NCBI GenBank assembly: GCA_029960045.1
Contig: JASCOV010000002.1
Location: 434,001-498,000 of the forward strand
Direction of reading: 5' to 3'
Length of the DNA stretch: 64,000 nt
From: Flavobacteriaceae bacterium PS02293
GTDB taxonomy: Bacteria; Bacteroidota; Bacteroidia; Flavobacteriales; Weeksellaceae
The position numbers and the translations under genes were made by a program. A model generated the notes under the pieces. That model did no database searches. It saw only the letters and a list, made by a program, of their open reading frames with translations, and was not told the DNA's origin. Of the stretch, positions 1 through 8,365 are shown piece after piece (positions within the stretch are counted from its first letter, which is position 1; each line of letters begins with the position of its first letter).

Positions 1-60
1 CCTTTCGAACCTGAAAGGGTTTTGTTTTTATTGAATGACAAATCTTGTTTTGAAGACCAA

Positions 61-178
61 TCCCATAGCCCCGATAGTAGCGGCATCCTTTTTTGCTTGG
101 GAAAAAGCGTTGGCAAAAAAGATATAGCCCTTCGACTTCGCTCAGGATAAACTACTAGCGGGAAATAGCTCCTAAAAA
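61..178 (-). repeat. Dispersed composite repeat, subfamily A copy 1
   Basis: Read on the minus strand, it starts with TTAGGAGCTATTTCCCGCT, continues with TTTATCCTGAGCGAAGTCGA and ends with GGATGCCGCTACTATCGGGG. The same order of blocks is found at 4255-4374 and 58492-58631. It abuts the stop codon of the L,D-transpeptidase gene. No coding capacity is seen. Positions 1-60 hold nothing else I can name. Confidence 0.75.
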
Positions 179-180
179 AC

Positions 181-1221
181 TTATCTGATGTTTGCTGAAA
201 GTTGCGTCTGACTTTTAACGGTTGCCAAAGAATCTGCTTTTGCTTTTTTCTCAGCTTCAACCTGCTGAATTACAGTGTCTCTGTTTTCCTGTTCTTTCAT
301 AATCTCTGCAAGCTGAGGTTCTATGATTTTGTTCATTTCGTCCTCTGTCATATTATTGGCTTCCGGCGAATCCAGCAGTTTTTTCCAAGGTCTGCGTTTC
401 CCCCAAGGATAATCGCCGTAAACGATGAGCGGCGTTCCTTTGGCTCTTGTGCTCACGCCACCTTTGTTCAAAACCCAAGTGTCGACCCAAGTATACATCC
501 ATTTGGCGTCTTCTTCCAACATTCTGAGGCAAGAGTGGGAAGCCGGATAACCTGGTAAAGCGTACTGATGCCAACCGATGCCGTCAAAATTGGCGACATT
601 TACGTTCCAGCGGAGTTTCCATTCGTCACTTACGGTTGAGATGGCAACTTCCTTTTTCCAGTTGGCGAACATTAGACCTTTCTTTGTTGGAGTGGCTTTT
701 TTACCCATACTTGTCGGTCCCCATTTCACGAGGTTTCCATATTCATAAACACCAAAACCTTGGATAGGATAGGAGAAGAAAACGAATTTCTTCACATTTT
801 CCAGACTTGTAACGTGACCGGGAAATGGAGAATATATCAGGAAATCGTCCTCTATTTTTGCGGGAACTACTAAGGTGTCTGCAGCGCCAATGTTTGACCT
901 ATCGAGGCGGTTGAGCGCAAGAATTGTGTAAAGTGCTTTTCCTGTAAATTCTTTTTTATTTTTCTGAGAAACAGAGTCGGTGTTTTTATAAACCCAAGGA
1001 AAAAATCCGAAATCTTTTCTAGGGATAACAACATCCGGAATTTTTGGTTTTTCTTCTTTTACTGAGTCTTCCTCCTTTTTATCATCAGAACCCAAAATAT
1101 CTGTGATAGGATTATCTTTTTTATCCGATGAAGGTACAGATTCGTCTTTTTTACACTGAATCAGAAATAGCGAAATGACGATGAATAAAGGAAATGTGTT
1201 TTTAATTAATTTGATGTTCAT
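181..1221 (-). CDS. L,D-transpeptidase (YkuD-type) lipoprotein
   Basis: Predicted cell-wall enzyme that joins or modifies peptidoglycan stem peptides through a catalytic cysteine. The N-terminus is a lipoprotein signal with Cys23 (LIQC), followed by KKDE, an acidic start typical of surface-exposed Bacteroidota lipoproteins. A Lys/Asp/Glu-rich linker covers about residues 24-65. Residues 95-122 look weakly like a LysM peptidoglycan-binding motif. The YkuD-type core carries His218 and the active-site motif SHSCLR with Cys231. The C-terminal 60 residues are charged and probably helical. At 346 aa it is longer than minimal YkuD proteins because of the linker and tail. The family call is strong; the physiological substrate is inferred. 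Confidence 0.85.
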   Translation of the reverse strand: MNIKLIKNTFPLFIVISLFLIQCKKDESVPSSDKKDNPITDILGSDDKKEEDSVKEEKPKIPDVVIPRKDFGFFPWVYKNTDSVSQKNKKEFTGKALYTILALNRLDRSNIGAADTLVVPAKIEDDFLIYSPFPGHVTSLENVKKFVFFSYPIQGFGVYEYGNLVKWGPTSMGKKATPTKKGLMFANWKKEVAISTVSDEWKLRWNVNVANFDGIGWHQYALPGYPASHSCLRMLEEDAKWMYTWVDTWVLNKGGVSTRAKGTPLIVYGDYPWGKRRPWKKLLDSPEANNMTEDEMNKIIEPQLAEIMKEQENRDTVIQQVEAEKKAKADSLATVKSQTQLSANIR

Positions 1222-1315
1222 AGTTTTTCTTTCTGTGTCAATAAGTTACAAAAAGAATACCATTTTTGAGAAAAAAGATTCAAGAAAAAAGAATTAAGAC
1301 ATCAAGTTTAATTAC

Positions 1316-2278
1316 CTATTGCTTATCAATGATGTCTTTAATGATTTGTTTAGCGTGGATTCTAGAATTTTCTATGAACCAAAGATGTGTATCTTTTCCG
1401 CCACAGACAACTCCTGCAAGATAGATTCCTTCAATATTGCTTTCCATTGTTTCTTTATTATAATACGGATTGAGACATTCGCCCTTTAAATCGATTCCTA
1501 TATTTTTTAGAAATTCGAAATCCGGGAGATAGCCTGTCATAGCGAGAACAAAATCATTTTCAATTTCTTCTAATTTTCCTTTTTTAGTTTTGAAAATGAC
1601 AGAGTTTTCTTTCACTTCCAAAAGTTCTGCTCCAAAAAATGCTTTAATGCTTCCTTCTTTTATTCGGTTTTCGATGTCTGGTTTTACCCAATATTTCACG
1701 CTTTTGGATATTTCATTTTTACGAATAATCATTGTAACGTTTCCGCCTTTTCTGTAAATTTCCAATGCCGCATCCACAGAAGAATTGCTGGAACCAATAA
1801 CCACAACATTCTGAAAAGCGTAAGGATAAGGTTCAGTGTAATAATGTTTCACTTTTTGTAAATCTTCGCCAGGAATTTCCATTAGATTTGGAATGTCGTA
1901 AAAACCTGTGGCGATAATTACATTTTTGGCAAAGTAAATCTGTTTGCTGGTTTCGACTTGAAAAAAAGTAGATTTTTCAACGTTTAAAACTTTCTCGTAA
2001 GGTTTGATATTGAGTTCTTTTTGACGTGCAATTCCTTGGTAATATTCTAAAGCATCTTGTCTGCCAGGTTTTGGTTTTGTTGTGATAAATGGGATTTCGT
2101 CAATTTCCAATCGGTCTGCTGTTGAGAAAAAAGTCATATACAAAGGATAGTTGTAAAGGCTGTTCGCAACCGTTCCTTTCTCTATGATTATGTATTTTAA
2201 ATTATTTTTCTTTGCTTCCAAAGCGCTCGCTAAGCCAATTGGTCCACCGCCAACAATAAGAACATCGTATAATTCCAT
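1316..2278 (-). CDS. ypdA: YpdA-type putative bacillithiol disulfide reductase
   Basis: FAD-dependent pyridine nucleotide oxidoreductase of 320 aa. The FAD-binding GGGPIG is at residues 10-15, and a second dinucleotide fold (IGSSNSSVDAALE) lies near residue 160 for NADPH. It lacks the CxxC redox pair of thioredoxin reductases, as YpdA/Bdr proteins do. YpdA reduces oxidised bacillithiol in low-GC Gram-positives, and many Flavobacteriia also make bacillithiol, so it probably maintains the thiol redox pool. The start is set by conservation of the N-terminal FAD motif and by a TAnnTTTG promoter element ending only 5 bp upstream. It stands alone, divergent from the lipoprotein gene at 2346. Confidence 0.85.
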   Translation of the reverse strand: MELYDVLIVGGGPIGLASALEAKKNNLKYIIIEKGTVANSLYNYPLYMTFFSTADRLEIDEIPFITTKPKPGRQDALEYYQGIARQKELNIKPYEKVLNVEKSTFFQVETSKQIYFAKNVIIATGFYDIPNLMEIPGEDLQKVKHYYTEPYPYAFQNVVVIGSSNSSVDAALEIYRKGGNVTMIIRKNEISKSVKYWVKPDIENRIKEGSIKAFFGAELLEVKENSVIFKTKKGKLEEIENDFVLAMTGYLPDFEFLKNIGIDLKGECLNPYYNKETMESNIEGIYLAGVVCGGKDTHLWFIENSRIHAKQIIKDIIDKQ

Positions 2279-2282
2279 AACC

Positions 2283-2290
2283 CAAATTTA
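2283..2290 (-). promoter_or_regulatory. Putative -7 promoter element for ypdA
   Basis: On the minus strand this reads TAAATTTG, matching the Bacteroidota -7 consensus TAnnTTTG. It lies 4 bp from the start codon, so the transcript would be nearly leaderless if this is the promoter used. No clear TTG -33 box was confirmed. Confidence 0.4.
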
Positions 2291-2310
2291 CGAAGATTAA
2301 ATTTTGATTG

Positions 2311-2318
2311 TATCTTTA
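2311..2318 (+). promoter_or_regulatory. Putative -7 element for the 2346 lipoprotein
   Basis: TATCTTTA is one base from the TAnnTTTG consensus and lies 27 bp upstream of the start codon at 2346. With the element at 2283 it would form a divergent promoter region. Confidence 0.3.
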
Positions 2319-2345
2319 AGCCGATTATTTTGAGAAATTTTAATT

Positions 2346-2957
2346 ATGAAAATCAATATATTAATAGCTTTAGTCATTCTAACAGGTTGCAACAAAATTG
2401 ACCCGAATAATGCAATCATCCCGAAAGCCAAAACAGAATTTCCAGTTGAAAAAGAAACTTCGCAGGAAAAAACGGTTATCAATCTTAATAATGAAATTGT
2501 CAGTCTTTTGAAAGATAAAGATTACAAAAACATTTCAAAGTATATTCATCCTGAAAAAGGAATTAAGCTTTCTATGTACAGTTTTGTTTCGGATAATGAT
2601 AAAAATTTTTCAAAAGCTGATTTCGAGAAATACATTGATTCTAATGAGATATTCACTTTCGGACACAAAGATGGTTCTGGAGCTATTTTTACCGTTTCTT
2701 TAAAGCAATATTTGAAAGATTGGGTTTTCAAAAAAGATTTCAGCAAGGCAAAAATTAATTATGAAAATTTTGAAGGAAAAGGAAATAGTCTGAACAATAT
2801 TAAAGAAAAATATCCCAACTCAGTAATTGTTGAAAATTATCTGGCTGGGACTGTTGAGTATTCTTATATGGATTGGAATAGTTTGATTTTGGTTTTCGAA
2901 AAGATTGATAATCAGTATTATCTGGTTGCGATTTCTAACAATCAGTGGACTGTTTAG
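2346..2957 (+). CDS. Hypothetical lipoprotein, 203 aa
   Basis: The product is not recognised as a named family. It has a short lipoprotein signal with Cys15 in LTGC, then a mixed alpha/beta body with no cysteines after the lipid anchor. The middle (about residues 40-110) resembles small solute-binding or stress lipoproteins in composition only. It is the only plus-strand gene between ypdA and the peptidase at 5115. Its stop codon interlocks with that of the convergent cbpM gene: TAG at 2955-2957 overlaps the minus-strand TAA at 2954-2956. The export call is solid; function is unknown. Confidence 0.75.
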   Translation: MKINILIALVILTGCNKIDPNNAIIPKAKTEFPVEKETSQEKTVINLNNEIVSLLKDKDYKNISKYIHPEKGIKLSMYSFVSDNDKNFSKADFEKYIDSNEIFTFGHKDGSGAIFTVSLKQYLKDWVFKKDFSKAKINYENFEGKGNSLNNIKEKYPNSVIVENYLAGTVEYSYMDWNSLILVFEKIDNQYYLVAISNNQWTV

Positions 2958-3262
2958 AGTTCCGCATCTTCCCAATTTTTAAGATCTTGTGAGATTTTTG
3001 ATAATCGTCTGTTTTCGGTTCTCAAATCTTCCATTTGATTCAAAAGTTTGTGGATGATTTCGATTCCCGGAAGATTGATTTCCAGATCATAATGCCAGTT
3101 CGTAAACCTCTCCAGATGAGGCAGTTCCTCATAAATAATATATTGGATGCTGTTTTCCGTTTCAGGATGCAGCAATTCTGAAGATATTAATTCGTTCAAA
3201 AAATGATTGTCAATTTTATAAATCTGAATGATTTTCTCTATGGATATTCTCTCGCTCATCAT
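2954..3262 (-). CDS. cbpM: CbpM-like chaperone modulator
   Basis: Small 102-aa protein of the MerR-HTH-like CbpM family, which binds the J domain of CbpA and inhibits its co-chaperone activity. The N-terminal half has the IEKIIQIYKID and HFLNELISSELL helices expected of the family; the C-terminal third is a coiled coil rich in Asn, Glu and Leu. It overlaps the upstream cbpA-like gene by one base (TAATG), so translation is probably coupled, in the same order as the E. coli cbpAM operon. The pairing supports both calls. A second Met follows immediately and could also be the start. Confidence 0.8.
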   Translation of the reverse strand: MMSERISIEKIIQIYKIDNHFLNELISSELLHPETENSIQYIIYEELPHLERFTNWHYDLEINLPGIEIIHKLLNQMEDLRTENRRLSKISQDLKNWEDAEL

Positions 3263-4173
3263 TATGAATTTTGAAGTTGTTGGAATAGTTCTTTTTGTTT
3301 TTCTGTAAGATTTGTCGGGATTTTTACATTGTAAGTCACGTACAAATCTCCAAATTCGCCTTCTTTTTTATAAACCGGAAAACCCTTTCCTTTCAGTCTT
3401 ACTGTTGTTCCGTTTTGCGTTTCTGGTTTTACTTTTAGTTTTACAGAACCGTCGAGAGTTTGGATATTCGCATCGCCACCCAAAACAGAGGTGTAAAGGT
3501 CGATATCAACAGATGTTCTCAGGTTATTGCCATCACGTTTAAAATCTTTATCCTCAGAAATATTAAAAGTAATATAAAGATCGCCGTTCGGACCGCTGTT
3601 TATTCCTGGATTTCCGTGGCCGCTTAATTTGATTTGCTGACCATCATAAACACCTGCTGGAATCGTAATTCTCACTTTTTTACCATTGATGTCAAAGGTT
3701 TGCTGATGAGTTTTTGCGGCGTCTCTCAGGTTGAGGTTAAGTTCCGCTGAGATATCCTGGCCTTTGAATTTTCCACTCGCACTGCCTCGTGAACTTCTTC
3801 CGAACCCCCCACCACTTCCGCCAAACATTGATTGGAAAAAGTCCGAAAAATCCTCGCCTTCCCCAAAATCTGCTCCCGAAAATCCACTTCCCGAATTACC
3901 TTGATATTGCTGTCTCTGCTGTTGTTGCGCCTGTTCATATTGCTCACCGTGTTTCCAGTTTTCACCGTATTTGTCATATTTTGCACGGTTTTCCGGGTTG
4001 CTCAGGACTTCATTCGCCTCATTCAGTTCCTTGAATTTTTTCTCCGCTTCCTTATCATTCGGATTCATATCCGGATGGTATTTTCTGGCGAGTTTTCTGT
4101 AAGCCTTTTTGATTTCGTCCGCAGACGCATTTTTGTTTACTTCCAACGTTTTATAATAGTCTATAAATGCCAT
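3262..4173 (-). CDS. cbpA: CbpA-like DnaJ co-chaperone (class B)
   Basis: Hsp40 co-chaperone that delivers clients to DnaK and stimulates its ATPase. The J domain covers residues 4-70 with HPD at 33-35. It is followed by a Gln-rich then Gly/Ser/Phe-rich linker (about residues 80-135) and two beta-barrel client-binding domains (about 140-300). There is no CxxCxGxG zinc finger, which separates it from DnaJ proper. At 303 aa the length matches CbpA. It is the first gene of a two-gene operon with cbpM. Gene-neighbour evidence and domain order make this call firm. Confidence 0.9.
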   Translation of the reverse strand: MAFIDYYKTLEVNKNASADEIKKAYRKLARKYHPDMNPNDKEAEKKFKELNEANEVLSNPENRAKYDKYGENWKHGEQYEQAQQQQRQQYQGNSGSGFSGADFGEGEDFSDFFQSMFGGSGGGFGRSSRGSASGKFKGQDISAELNLNLRDAAKTHQQTFDINGKKVRITIPAGVYDGQQIKLSGHGNPGINSGPNGDLYITFNISEDKDFKRDGNNLRTSVDIDLYTSVLGGDANIQTLDGSVKLKVKPETQNGTTVRLKGKGFPVYKKEGEFGDLYVTYNVKIPTNLTEKQKELFQQLQNS

Positions 4174-4254
4174 ATGATCAGTTAGTTTAATGCCGAATTT
4201 TACAACTCTAAGTTAATGAATTTTCAGGAAAAAAGTAAATATTAAATATGATTC

Positions 4255-4374
4255 TTTAGGAGCATCAGCATTCTATTTCTTCTCAAACTTCCAACCCGCT
4301 TTCCGCTGTATCTTTTTTCCATCGCTTTTTTCAAGCCAAAGCAAAAAAAGGATGCCGCTGCAATCGGGGCTAAA
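4255..4374 (+). repeat. Dispersed composite repeat, subfamily A copy 2
   Basis: Starts with TTTAGGAGC, contains CCCGCTTTCCGCTGTATC and ends with GGATGCCGCTGCAATCGGGG. Its ends match copies at 61-178 and 58492-58631, but the central TTTATCCTGAGC block is absent here, so the middle of the element varies. It fills the gap between the cbpA and lipocalin genes. Confidence 0.75.
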
Positions 4375-4424
4375 TTCAAGATTTGTACTTCTTTTCACCT
4401 GAATCATTTTTGCCTTGTCTCTTT

Positions 4425-4967
4425 TTAATTCTGTTCTACCCAAATCAATTCAGAAGTGTCATAACCCACAGATCTTGCTTTTTCCAGAAATCGGGTTTTG
4501 ATATCTTCAGGGATTGTTTTTTCACGTGAAAGAATCCATAGATAATCCAGGTTTTTTCCAGCAACCAAAGCATATTTATAATTTTCTTCCAAATCAATCA
4601 CATTATAACCAGCCCAAAAAGGCTTGAAGAAAGAGACTTTCAATCGGGCTTCATTTTCAGAATTTACGAATTTGGCTTCACCAATTGATTGTTTCCATTG
4701 TTTTTTGATATAATCGTAACCTTTGTTGTCAACTTTGATTGTTCCGTCCGGATTTTTGGAATAAGTTGCGGTAACCTGATTCATATTTTTCTCAAATTTG
4801 AAATCAAATCTTGCAATTTCATACCATTTTCCAAGATATTTTTCTGAATCGAAATTCTGGATTGCATTTGCTTTTTCAGGAATTCCTACAGAACAGGATT
4901 TTAAAATAAAAATACCCAAGATTCCCAATGAAACTGGAACTGCTATTTTTATGAATGGATTTTTCAT
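4425..4967 (-). CDS. blc: Lipocalin lipoprotein, Blc family
   Basis: Bacterial lipocalin of 180 aa, a membrane-anchored beta-barrel that binds lipids or fatty acids, often under envelope stress. The signal peptide ends at Cys25 (LKSC). The defining first lipocalin motif, GKWYEIARFDFKFE, starts near residue 46. The later strands with YALVAGKNLDYLWILSR near residue 131 match the Blc signature. The start is the first Met before a positively charged n-region. It is a single gene with no obvious partner. The substrate is not predictable from sequence. Confidence 0.88.
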   Translation of the reverse strand: MKNPFIKIAVPVSLGILGIFILKSCSVGIPEKANAIQNFDSEKYLGKWYEIARFDFKFEKNMNQVTATYSKNPDGTIKVDNKGYDYIKKQWKQSIGEAKFVNSENEARLKVSFFKPFWAGYNVIDLEENYKYALVAGKNLDYLWILSREKTIPEDIKTRFLEKARSVGYDTSELIWVEQN

Positions 4968-5022
4968 TTATCAATATTTTTAAAACCGATTCAAAAATAA
5001 TTCCAACATTATAACCTGATAA

Positions 5023-5030
5023 TATATTTG
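5023..5030 (+). promoter_or_regulatory. Possible -7 element upstream of the M28 peptidase
   Basis: TATATTTG fits TAnnTTTG and lies 85 bp upstream of the start at 5115. A weaker TATTTTTA at 5077-5084 with TTG at 5060-5062 is an alternative. Confidence 0.3.
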
Positions 5031-5114
5031 AAAATCGAAATGCTAACAATTTCAATAATTTGTTAAAGAATTTGATTATTTTTACAGAAATAAAAGTTAA
5101 AAAATTAATCATCA

Positions 5115-6551
5115 ATGAAAATAAAACTACTTTCTATATTTTCGCTAGTTATATTTAATCAAGCATTTGCACAATCTGAAAAATTCTACGCTACGACAGA
5201 TACAGAAAATGCAAAAGAATTAAAAGCGAAATTCCCTAACGAAATCGAAATTGTTGGCGCAGCAGGAAATCAATCTGCTATTTTCCTTAGTGAAAAAGCG
5301 GCAGAGTTTCTTCATCATAATGTCATCACGCACGGTCCTGGTTACGTCTACAAATCTTCCAAAGAAGAAGCGCTATCAGCAATTAATAAAGTTAAGAAAT
5401 CCAATAAAATTTTAGCATTTACGATTGACCAAAATGCGGCTGTCAATTCTGCGATTGCAAAAGTGAGTGCGGATAATATCAAAGCTCATATTCAGGTTTT
5501 GGAAAATTATGGAACGCGCCATCATACGACTGCAAAAGCTCAAACTGCGGTTCAGGATTTGAAAACAAAATGGCAAGGTTTGATTACGGCTGCGGGAAGA
5601 ACGGATGTTTCCGTAAGAGTCGTCAATCACGTTGGAACGCCGATGCCTTCTTTGGTTTTTACAATTAATGGAACAACTGCGCCGGCTGATTTTATCATTG
5701 TTGGTGCGCATATGGATTCTATTACGAACAATACTGCGAATGCGCCTGGAGCCGATGATGATGCGTCCGGAATTGCAACCATCACGGAAATGATTAGAAT
5801 TCTTTTGGATGTGAACTACAAACCGGCAAAAACTGTAGAATTTATGGCATTTGCTGCAGAAGAAATCGGATTGGTAGGTTCGTCTGAAATTGCACAAAAT
5901 TATGCACTTAATGGTAAGAATGTGGTTTCGTTTGTTCAGTTCGATATGACCAATTACAAAGGTTCTTCGAAGGATATTTACTTAACTACCGACCCTTATA
6001 ATAGCAATGACCTTAATTTATTTTTAATTGAATTGATGGAGCATTACAACAAAACCGGTACGCACGCTTTCACTTACGGAAACACGATTTGTAATTACGG
6101 ATGTTCTGACCATTTCAGTTGGGCAGATAATGGTTACGATGCCGCTTTTCCTTTTGAAGCTTCATTTTCACAATACAATCCGAATATTCACACGACAACC
6201 GACAAACTTTCAAATATGGGAAGTAGCGCAACACACGCTGCGAAATTTGCAAAACTGGGACTTGAATTCATTATAGAAACCGCAAAAGGTTCTGTTTTGG
6301 CAACCTCGGAAACTGCAAATAATAATTCAGTAGAAATTTATGTAAAAGATAAATCTTTGAATTACAGATTGGCAAAAGAAACTGTGGAATCTATTAGCAT
6401 CGTTGATACAAGCGGAAAACAATTGTTGGAATCAAAAAATCTTCTTTCTTTCGGGAAAATAGATTTGAATAAAATTAATAAAGGTTTTTATTTAGCAGTA
6501 TTCAAAACTAAATCAGGAAAAGTAATTACCAAGAAATTTATTCTTGAGTAA
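5115..6551 (+). CDS. Secreted M28-family metallopeptidase with T9SS sorting domain
   Basis: Predicted extracellular aminopeptidase of 478 aa using two zinc ions. A signal peptide ends near residue 19 (NQAFAQ). An N-terminal propeptide-like region covers about 20-170. The M28 catalytic domain (about 170-390) has the zinc and catalytic motif GAHMDS (His199, Asp201), the GADDDASG loop, the catalytic Glu in AAEEIG (Glu249/250), and the late FPFEASFS and IHTTTDKLS segments. The last 70 residues form a type A C-terminal sorting domain ending in KKFILE, which directs export by the type IX secretion system. The family is certain; substrate specificity is not. Confidence 0.92.
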   Translation: MKIKLLSIFSLVIFNQAFAQSEKFYATTDTENAKELKAKFPNEIEIVGAAGNQSAIFLSEKAAEFLHHNVITHGPGYVYKSSKEEALSAINKVKKSNKILAFTIDQNAAVNSAIAKVSADNIKAHIQVLENYGTRHHTTAKAQTAVQDLKTKWQGLITAAGRTDVSVRVVNHVGTPMPSLVFTINGTTAPADFIIVGAHMDSITNNTANAPGADDDASGIATITEMIRILLDVNYKPAKTVEFMAFAAEEIGLVGSSEIAQNYALNGKNVVSFVQFDMTNYKGSSKDIYLTTDPYNSNDLNLFLIELMEHYNKTGTHAFTYGNTICNYGCSDHFSWADNGYDAAFPFEASFSQYNPNIHTTTDKLSNMGSSATHAAKFAKLGLEFIIETAKGSVLATSETANNNSVEIYVKDKSLNYRLAKETVESISIVDTSGKQLLESKNLLSFGKIDLNKINKGFYLAVFKTKSGKVITKKFILE

Positions 6552-6576
6552 AGTTTTATCTGATTCTAAATCATAA

Positions 6577-6610
6577 AAAAGCGAGAACATTATTATATGT
6601 TCTCGCTTTT
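6577..6610. terminator. Intrinsic terminator, bidirectional
   Basis: Perfect 14-bp stem (AAAAGCGAGAACAT and its complement) with a 6-nt loop. A/T runs on both sides allow it to serve both the M28 peptidase gene (plus) and the convergent ferredoxin gene (minus). Confidence 0.85.
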
Positions 6611-6632
6611 ATTTTTTATCGATAAATTGAGA

Positions 6633-6965
6633 TTAAACTTCTGGCGCAAGTTCTACAATAAGCCCTTCCAGTTCTTCTGTTACAGGAATCTGACAACCTA
6701 ATCTGCTGTTTGGTTTTACATTGTAAGCCTCGTCGAGCATCATTTCTTCGTCCGGTAACATTTCCGGAAGCGGAATGTCTTCACTTAAAATATAACATTG
6801 GCAAGAGGCGCACATTGCCATTCCTCCGCAAATTCCGATGGTTCCTTCCGGAACTAATTCATAAGCACGAACGATTTCCATCAGGCTCATTGCCATATCT
6901 GTTGGGGCAGGAATTGTGTGAGAAACACCGTCTCTGTCTATGATTGTAATATTAACGTCTGACAT
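6633..6965 (-). CDS. 2Fe-2S ferredoxin, adrenodoxin type
   Basis: Small soluble electron carrier of 110 aa. Cluster ligands follow the vertebrate/bacterial adrenodoxin pattern: Cys46-x5-Cys52-x2-Cys55 and Cys91 in LGCQ. An extra Cys57 lies next to the cluster motif. The chain is acidic, as expected for docking to a reductase. The next minus-strand gene upstream, at 7108-8160, encodes a ferredoxin-NADP reductase and is the likely redox partner, although a hairpin at 7046-7074 separates them. The acceptor enzyme is not in this window. Confidence 0.9.
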   Translation of the reverse strand: MSDVNITIIDRDGVSHTIPAPTDMAMSLMEIVRAYELVPEGTIGICGGMAMCASCQCYILSEDIPLPEMLPDEEMMLDEAYNVKPNSRLGCQIPVTEELEGLIVELAPEV

Positions 6966-6969
6966 TTTG

Positions 6970-6977
6970 CAAAGATA
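6970..6977 (-). promoter_or_regulatory. Putative -7 promoter element for the ferredoxin gene
   Basis: Reads TATCTTTG on the minus strand, a full TAnnTTTG match. It ends 4 bp before the start codon, implying a nearly leaderless transcript. Confidence 0.4.
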
Positions 6978-7045
6978 GTAAGTAGATTTTAGAAATTAGA
7001 GGTTAGAAGTTAGATTTTGATTGGCAGTTTGAAAATCAGCAATAA

Positions 7046-7074
7046 AAAAAGAGGATTGTGAAAATCCTCTTTTT
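7046..7074 (-). terminator. Intrinsic terminator after the ferredoxin reductase gene
   Basis: A stem of about 12 bp (AAAAAGAGGATT and its complement) with a 5-nt loop, flanked by A and T runs. It lies between the reductase gene and the ferredoxin gene, so they are probably transcribed separately. Confidence 0.75.
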
Positions 7075-7107
7075 ATTATTTTATACTGAGACCTAAATCC
7101 TAATACC

Positions 7108-8160
7108 TTAATCAATAGATTTTACAACTGCTTTTTCAGCTTCTTTTCTGGTTCCGTCGAAACCGTCAACGCCACTTACAGTTGTATATTTCAAAACAAA
7201 TTTCTTACCTGGATTCATTCTGTTGTAAACACTTTGAACCATCATTGTCGCTTCGTGGAAACCACAAAGAATCAACTTTAATTTTCCGGGATAAGTGTTG
7301 ATGTCGCCAATTGCATAGATTCCTTCTATGTTGGTTTGATAATCTAAAGCATTGTTTACTTTGATTGCATTTTTCTCTATTTCTAATCCCCAATCTGACA
7401 ATGGTCCCAATTTAGGGGTCAATCCAAATAATGGAATCAAATAATCTGTTTCCAAGATTGATTTTTCGCCGTCTTTTAAAATTTCAATAGCTGATAATTT
7501 ATCATCACCGATCAAACCAGTCACTTCTGCAGGAGTAATCAAATTGATTTTCCCCTGATGTTTCAACTCAGTTACTTTTTCAACCGAATCAAGTGCACCG
7601 CGGAACTCATTTCTTCTGTGAATCAGTGTCACTTCAGATGCAACATCAGCCAAGAAAACTGACCAATCTAAGGCAGAATCTCCACCTCCGGCAATCACTA
7701 TTTTTTTGTCACGGAACATTTCCGGTTCTCTTACGAAATATTCAACACCATTTTCCTCAAATTTATCGATGTTTTCCAACTCAGGTTTTCTTGGGTCAAA
7801 ACTTCCCAAACCACCAGCGATTGCAATAGCTTTTCCCTTAACCTGAATGCCTCTGCTAGTTGTTACAATGAATTGTCCGTCTTCGGTTTTTTCATAACTC
7901 AAAGCTTTTTGAGCTAATGAAAACTGAGGTTCAAATTGTTTGATCTGTTCCATCAAATTATCTACCAAAACACCAGCATCTACACTTGGGAATCCTGGAA
8001 TATCAAAGATTGGTTTTTTAGGGTAAAGTTCTGTCAATTGTCCGCCAGGCTGAGGTAATGCGTCAATCAAATGACATCTCAACTTCAACAACCCAGCTTC
8101 GAAAACGGTAAAAAGTCCAGTTGGACCCGCACCTATTATAATGATATCTGTTTCAAACAT
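7108..8160 (-). CDS. Ferredoxin--NADP+ reductase, thioredoxin-reductase-like type
   Basis: FAD flavoprotein of 350 aa that passes electrons between NADPH and ferredoxin or flavodoxin. FAD-binding GAGPTG is at residues 10-15 and the NADPH motif GGGDSA at 158-163. The CxxC pair of thioredoxin reductase is absent, which places it with the YumC/type-2 FNR group. The last 25 residues are an extension typical of that group. The ferredoxin gene just downstream supports the role. The annotated start is the only one that keeps the FAD motif at its usual distance from the N-terminus. Confidence 0.88.
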   Translation of the reverse strand: MFETDIIIIGAGPTGLFTVFEAGLLKLRCHLIDALPQPGGQLTELYPKKPIFDIPGFPSVDAGVLVDNLMEQIKQFEPQFSLAQKALSYEKTEDGQFIVTTSRGIQVKGKAIAIAGGLGSFDPRKPELENIDKFEENGVEYFVREPEMFRDKKIVIAGGGDSALDWSVFLADVASEVTLIHRRNEFRGALDSVEKVTELKHQGKINLITPAEVTGLIGDDKLSAIEILKDGEKSILETDYLIPLFGLTPKLGPLSDWGLEIEKNAIKVNNALDYQTNIEGIYAIGDINTYPGKLKLILCGFHEATMMVQSVYNRMNPGKKFVLKYTTVSGVDGFDGTRKEAEKAVVKSID

Positions 8161-8180
8161 TTATATAAATTTTGGAGAGG

Positions 8181-8188
8181 CAAAATTA
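8181..8188 (-). promoter_or_regulatory. Putative -7 element for the ferredoxin reductase gene
   Basis: Minus-strand TAATTTTG matches TAnnTTTG, 20 bp upstream of the start codon at 8160. No certain -33 box was found. Confidence 0.4.
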
Positions 8189-8325
8189 ATAATTAAAAAT
8201 CATTTAGAATCGTTCTAAAATATGATAATAATTAGCAAAAAACTTATTTTAACAAAATCTTACCAAATGATAAGATTTTATAAAATTAAGATCTCTAATT
8301 TTGTGACTTCATCATTTGTGTTTTT

Positions 8326-8358
8326 AATTCCTGAGAATATTAAGTTATCTCAGGAATT
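8326..8358. terminator. Hairpin downstream of the rRNA methyltransferase gene
   Basis: Perfect 11-bp stem (AATTCCTGAGA and complement) with an 11-nt loop. The T run lies on the plus-strand side (TTTTTG), whereas the gene it follows is on the minus strand. It may be a weak terminator or the 3' end of a short plus-strand transcript. Confidence 0.45.
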
Positions 8359-8365
8359 TTTGTTT

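Noticed and set aside
5412..5897. 161-residue minus-strand frame inside the M28 peptidase gene
   Set aside because: Ser/Arg/Cys-rich composition with no domain; it is a shadow of the peptidase coding sequence, including the zinc motif.
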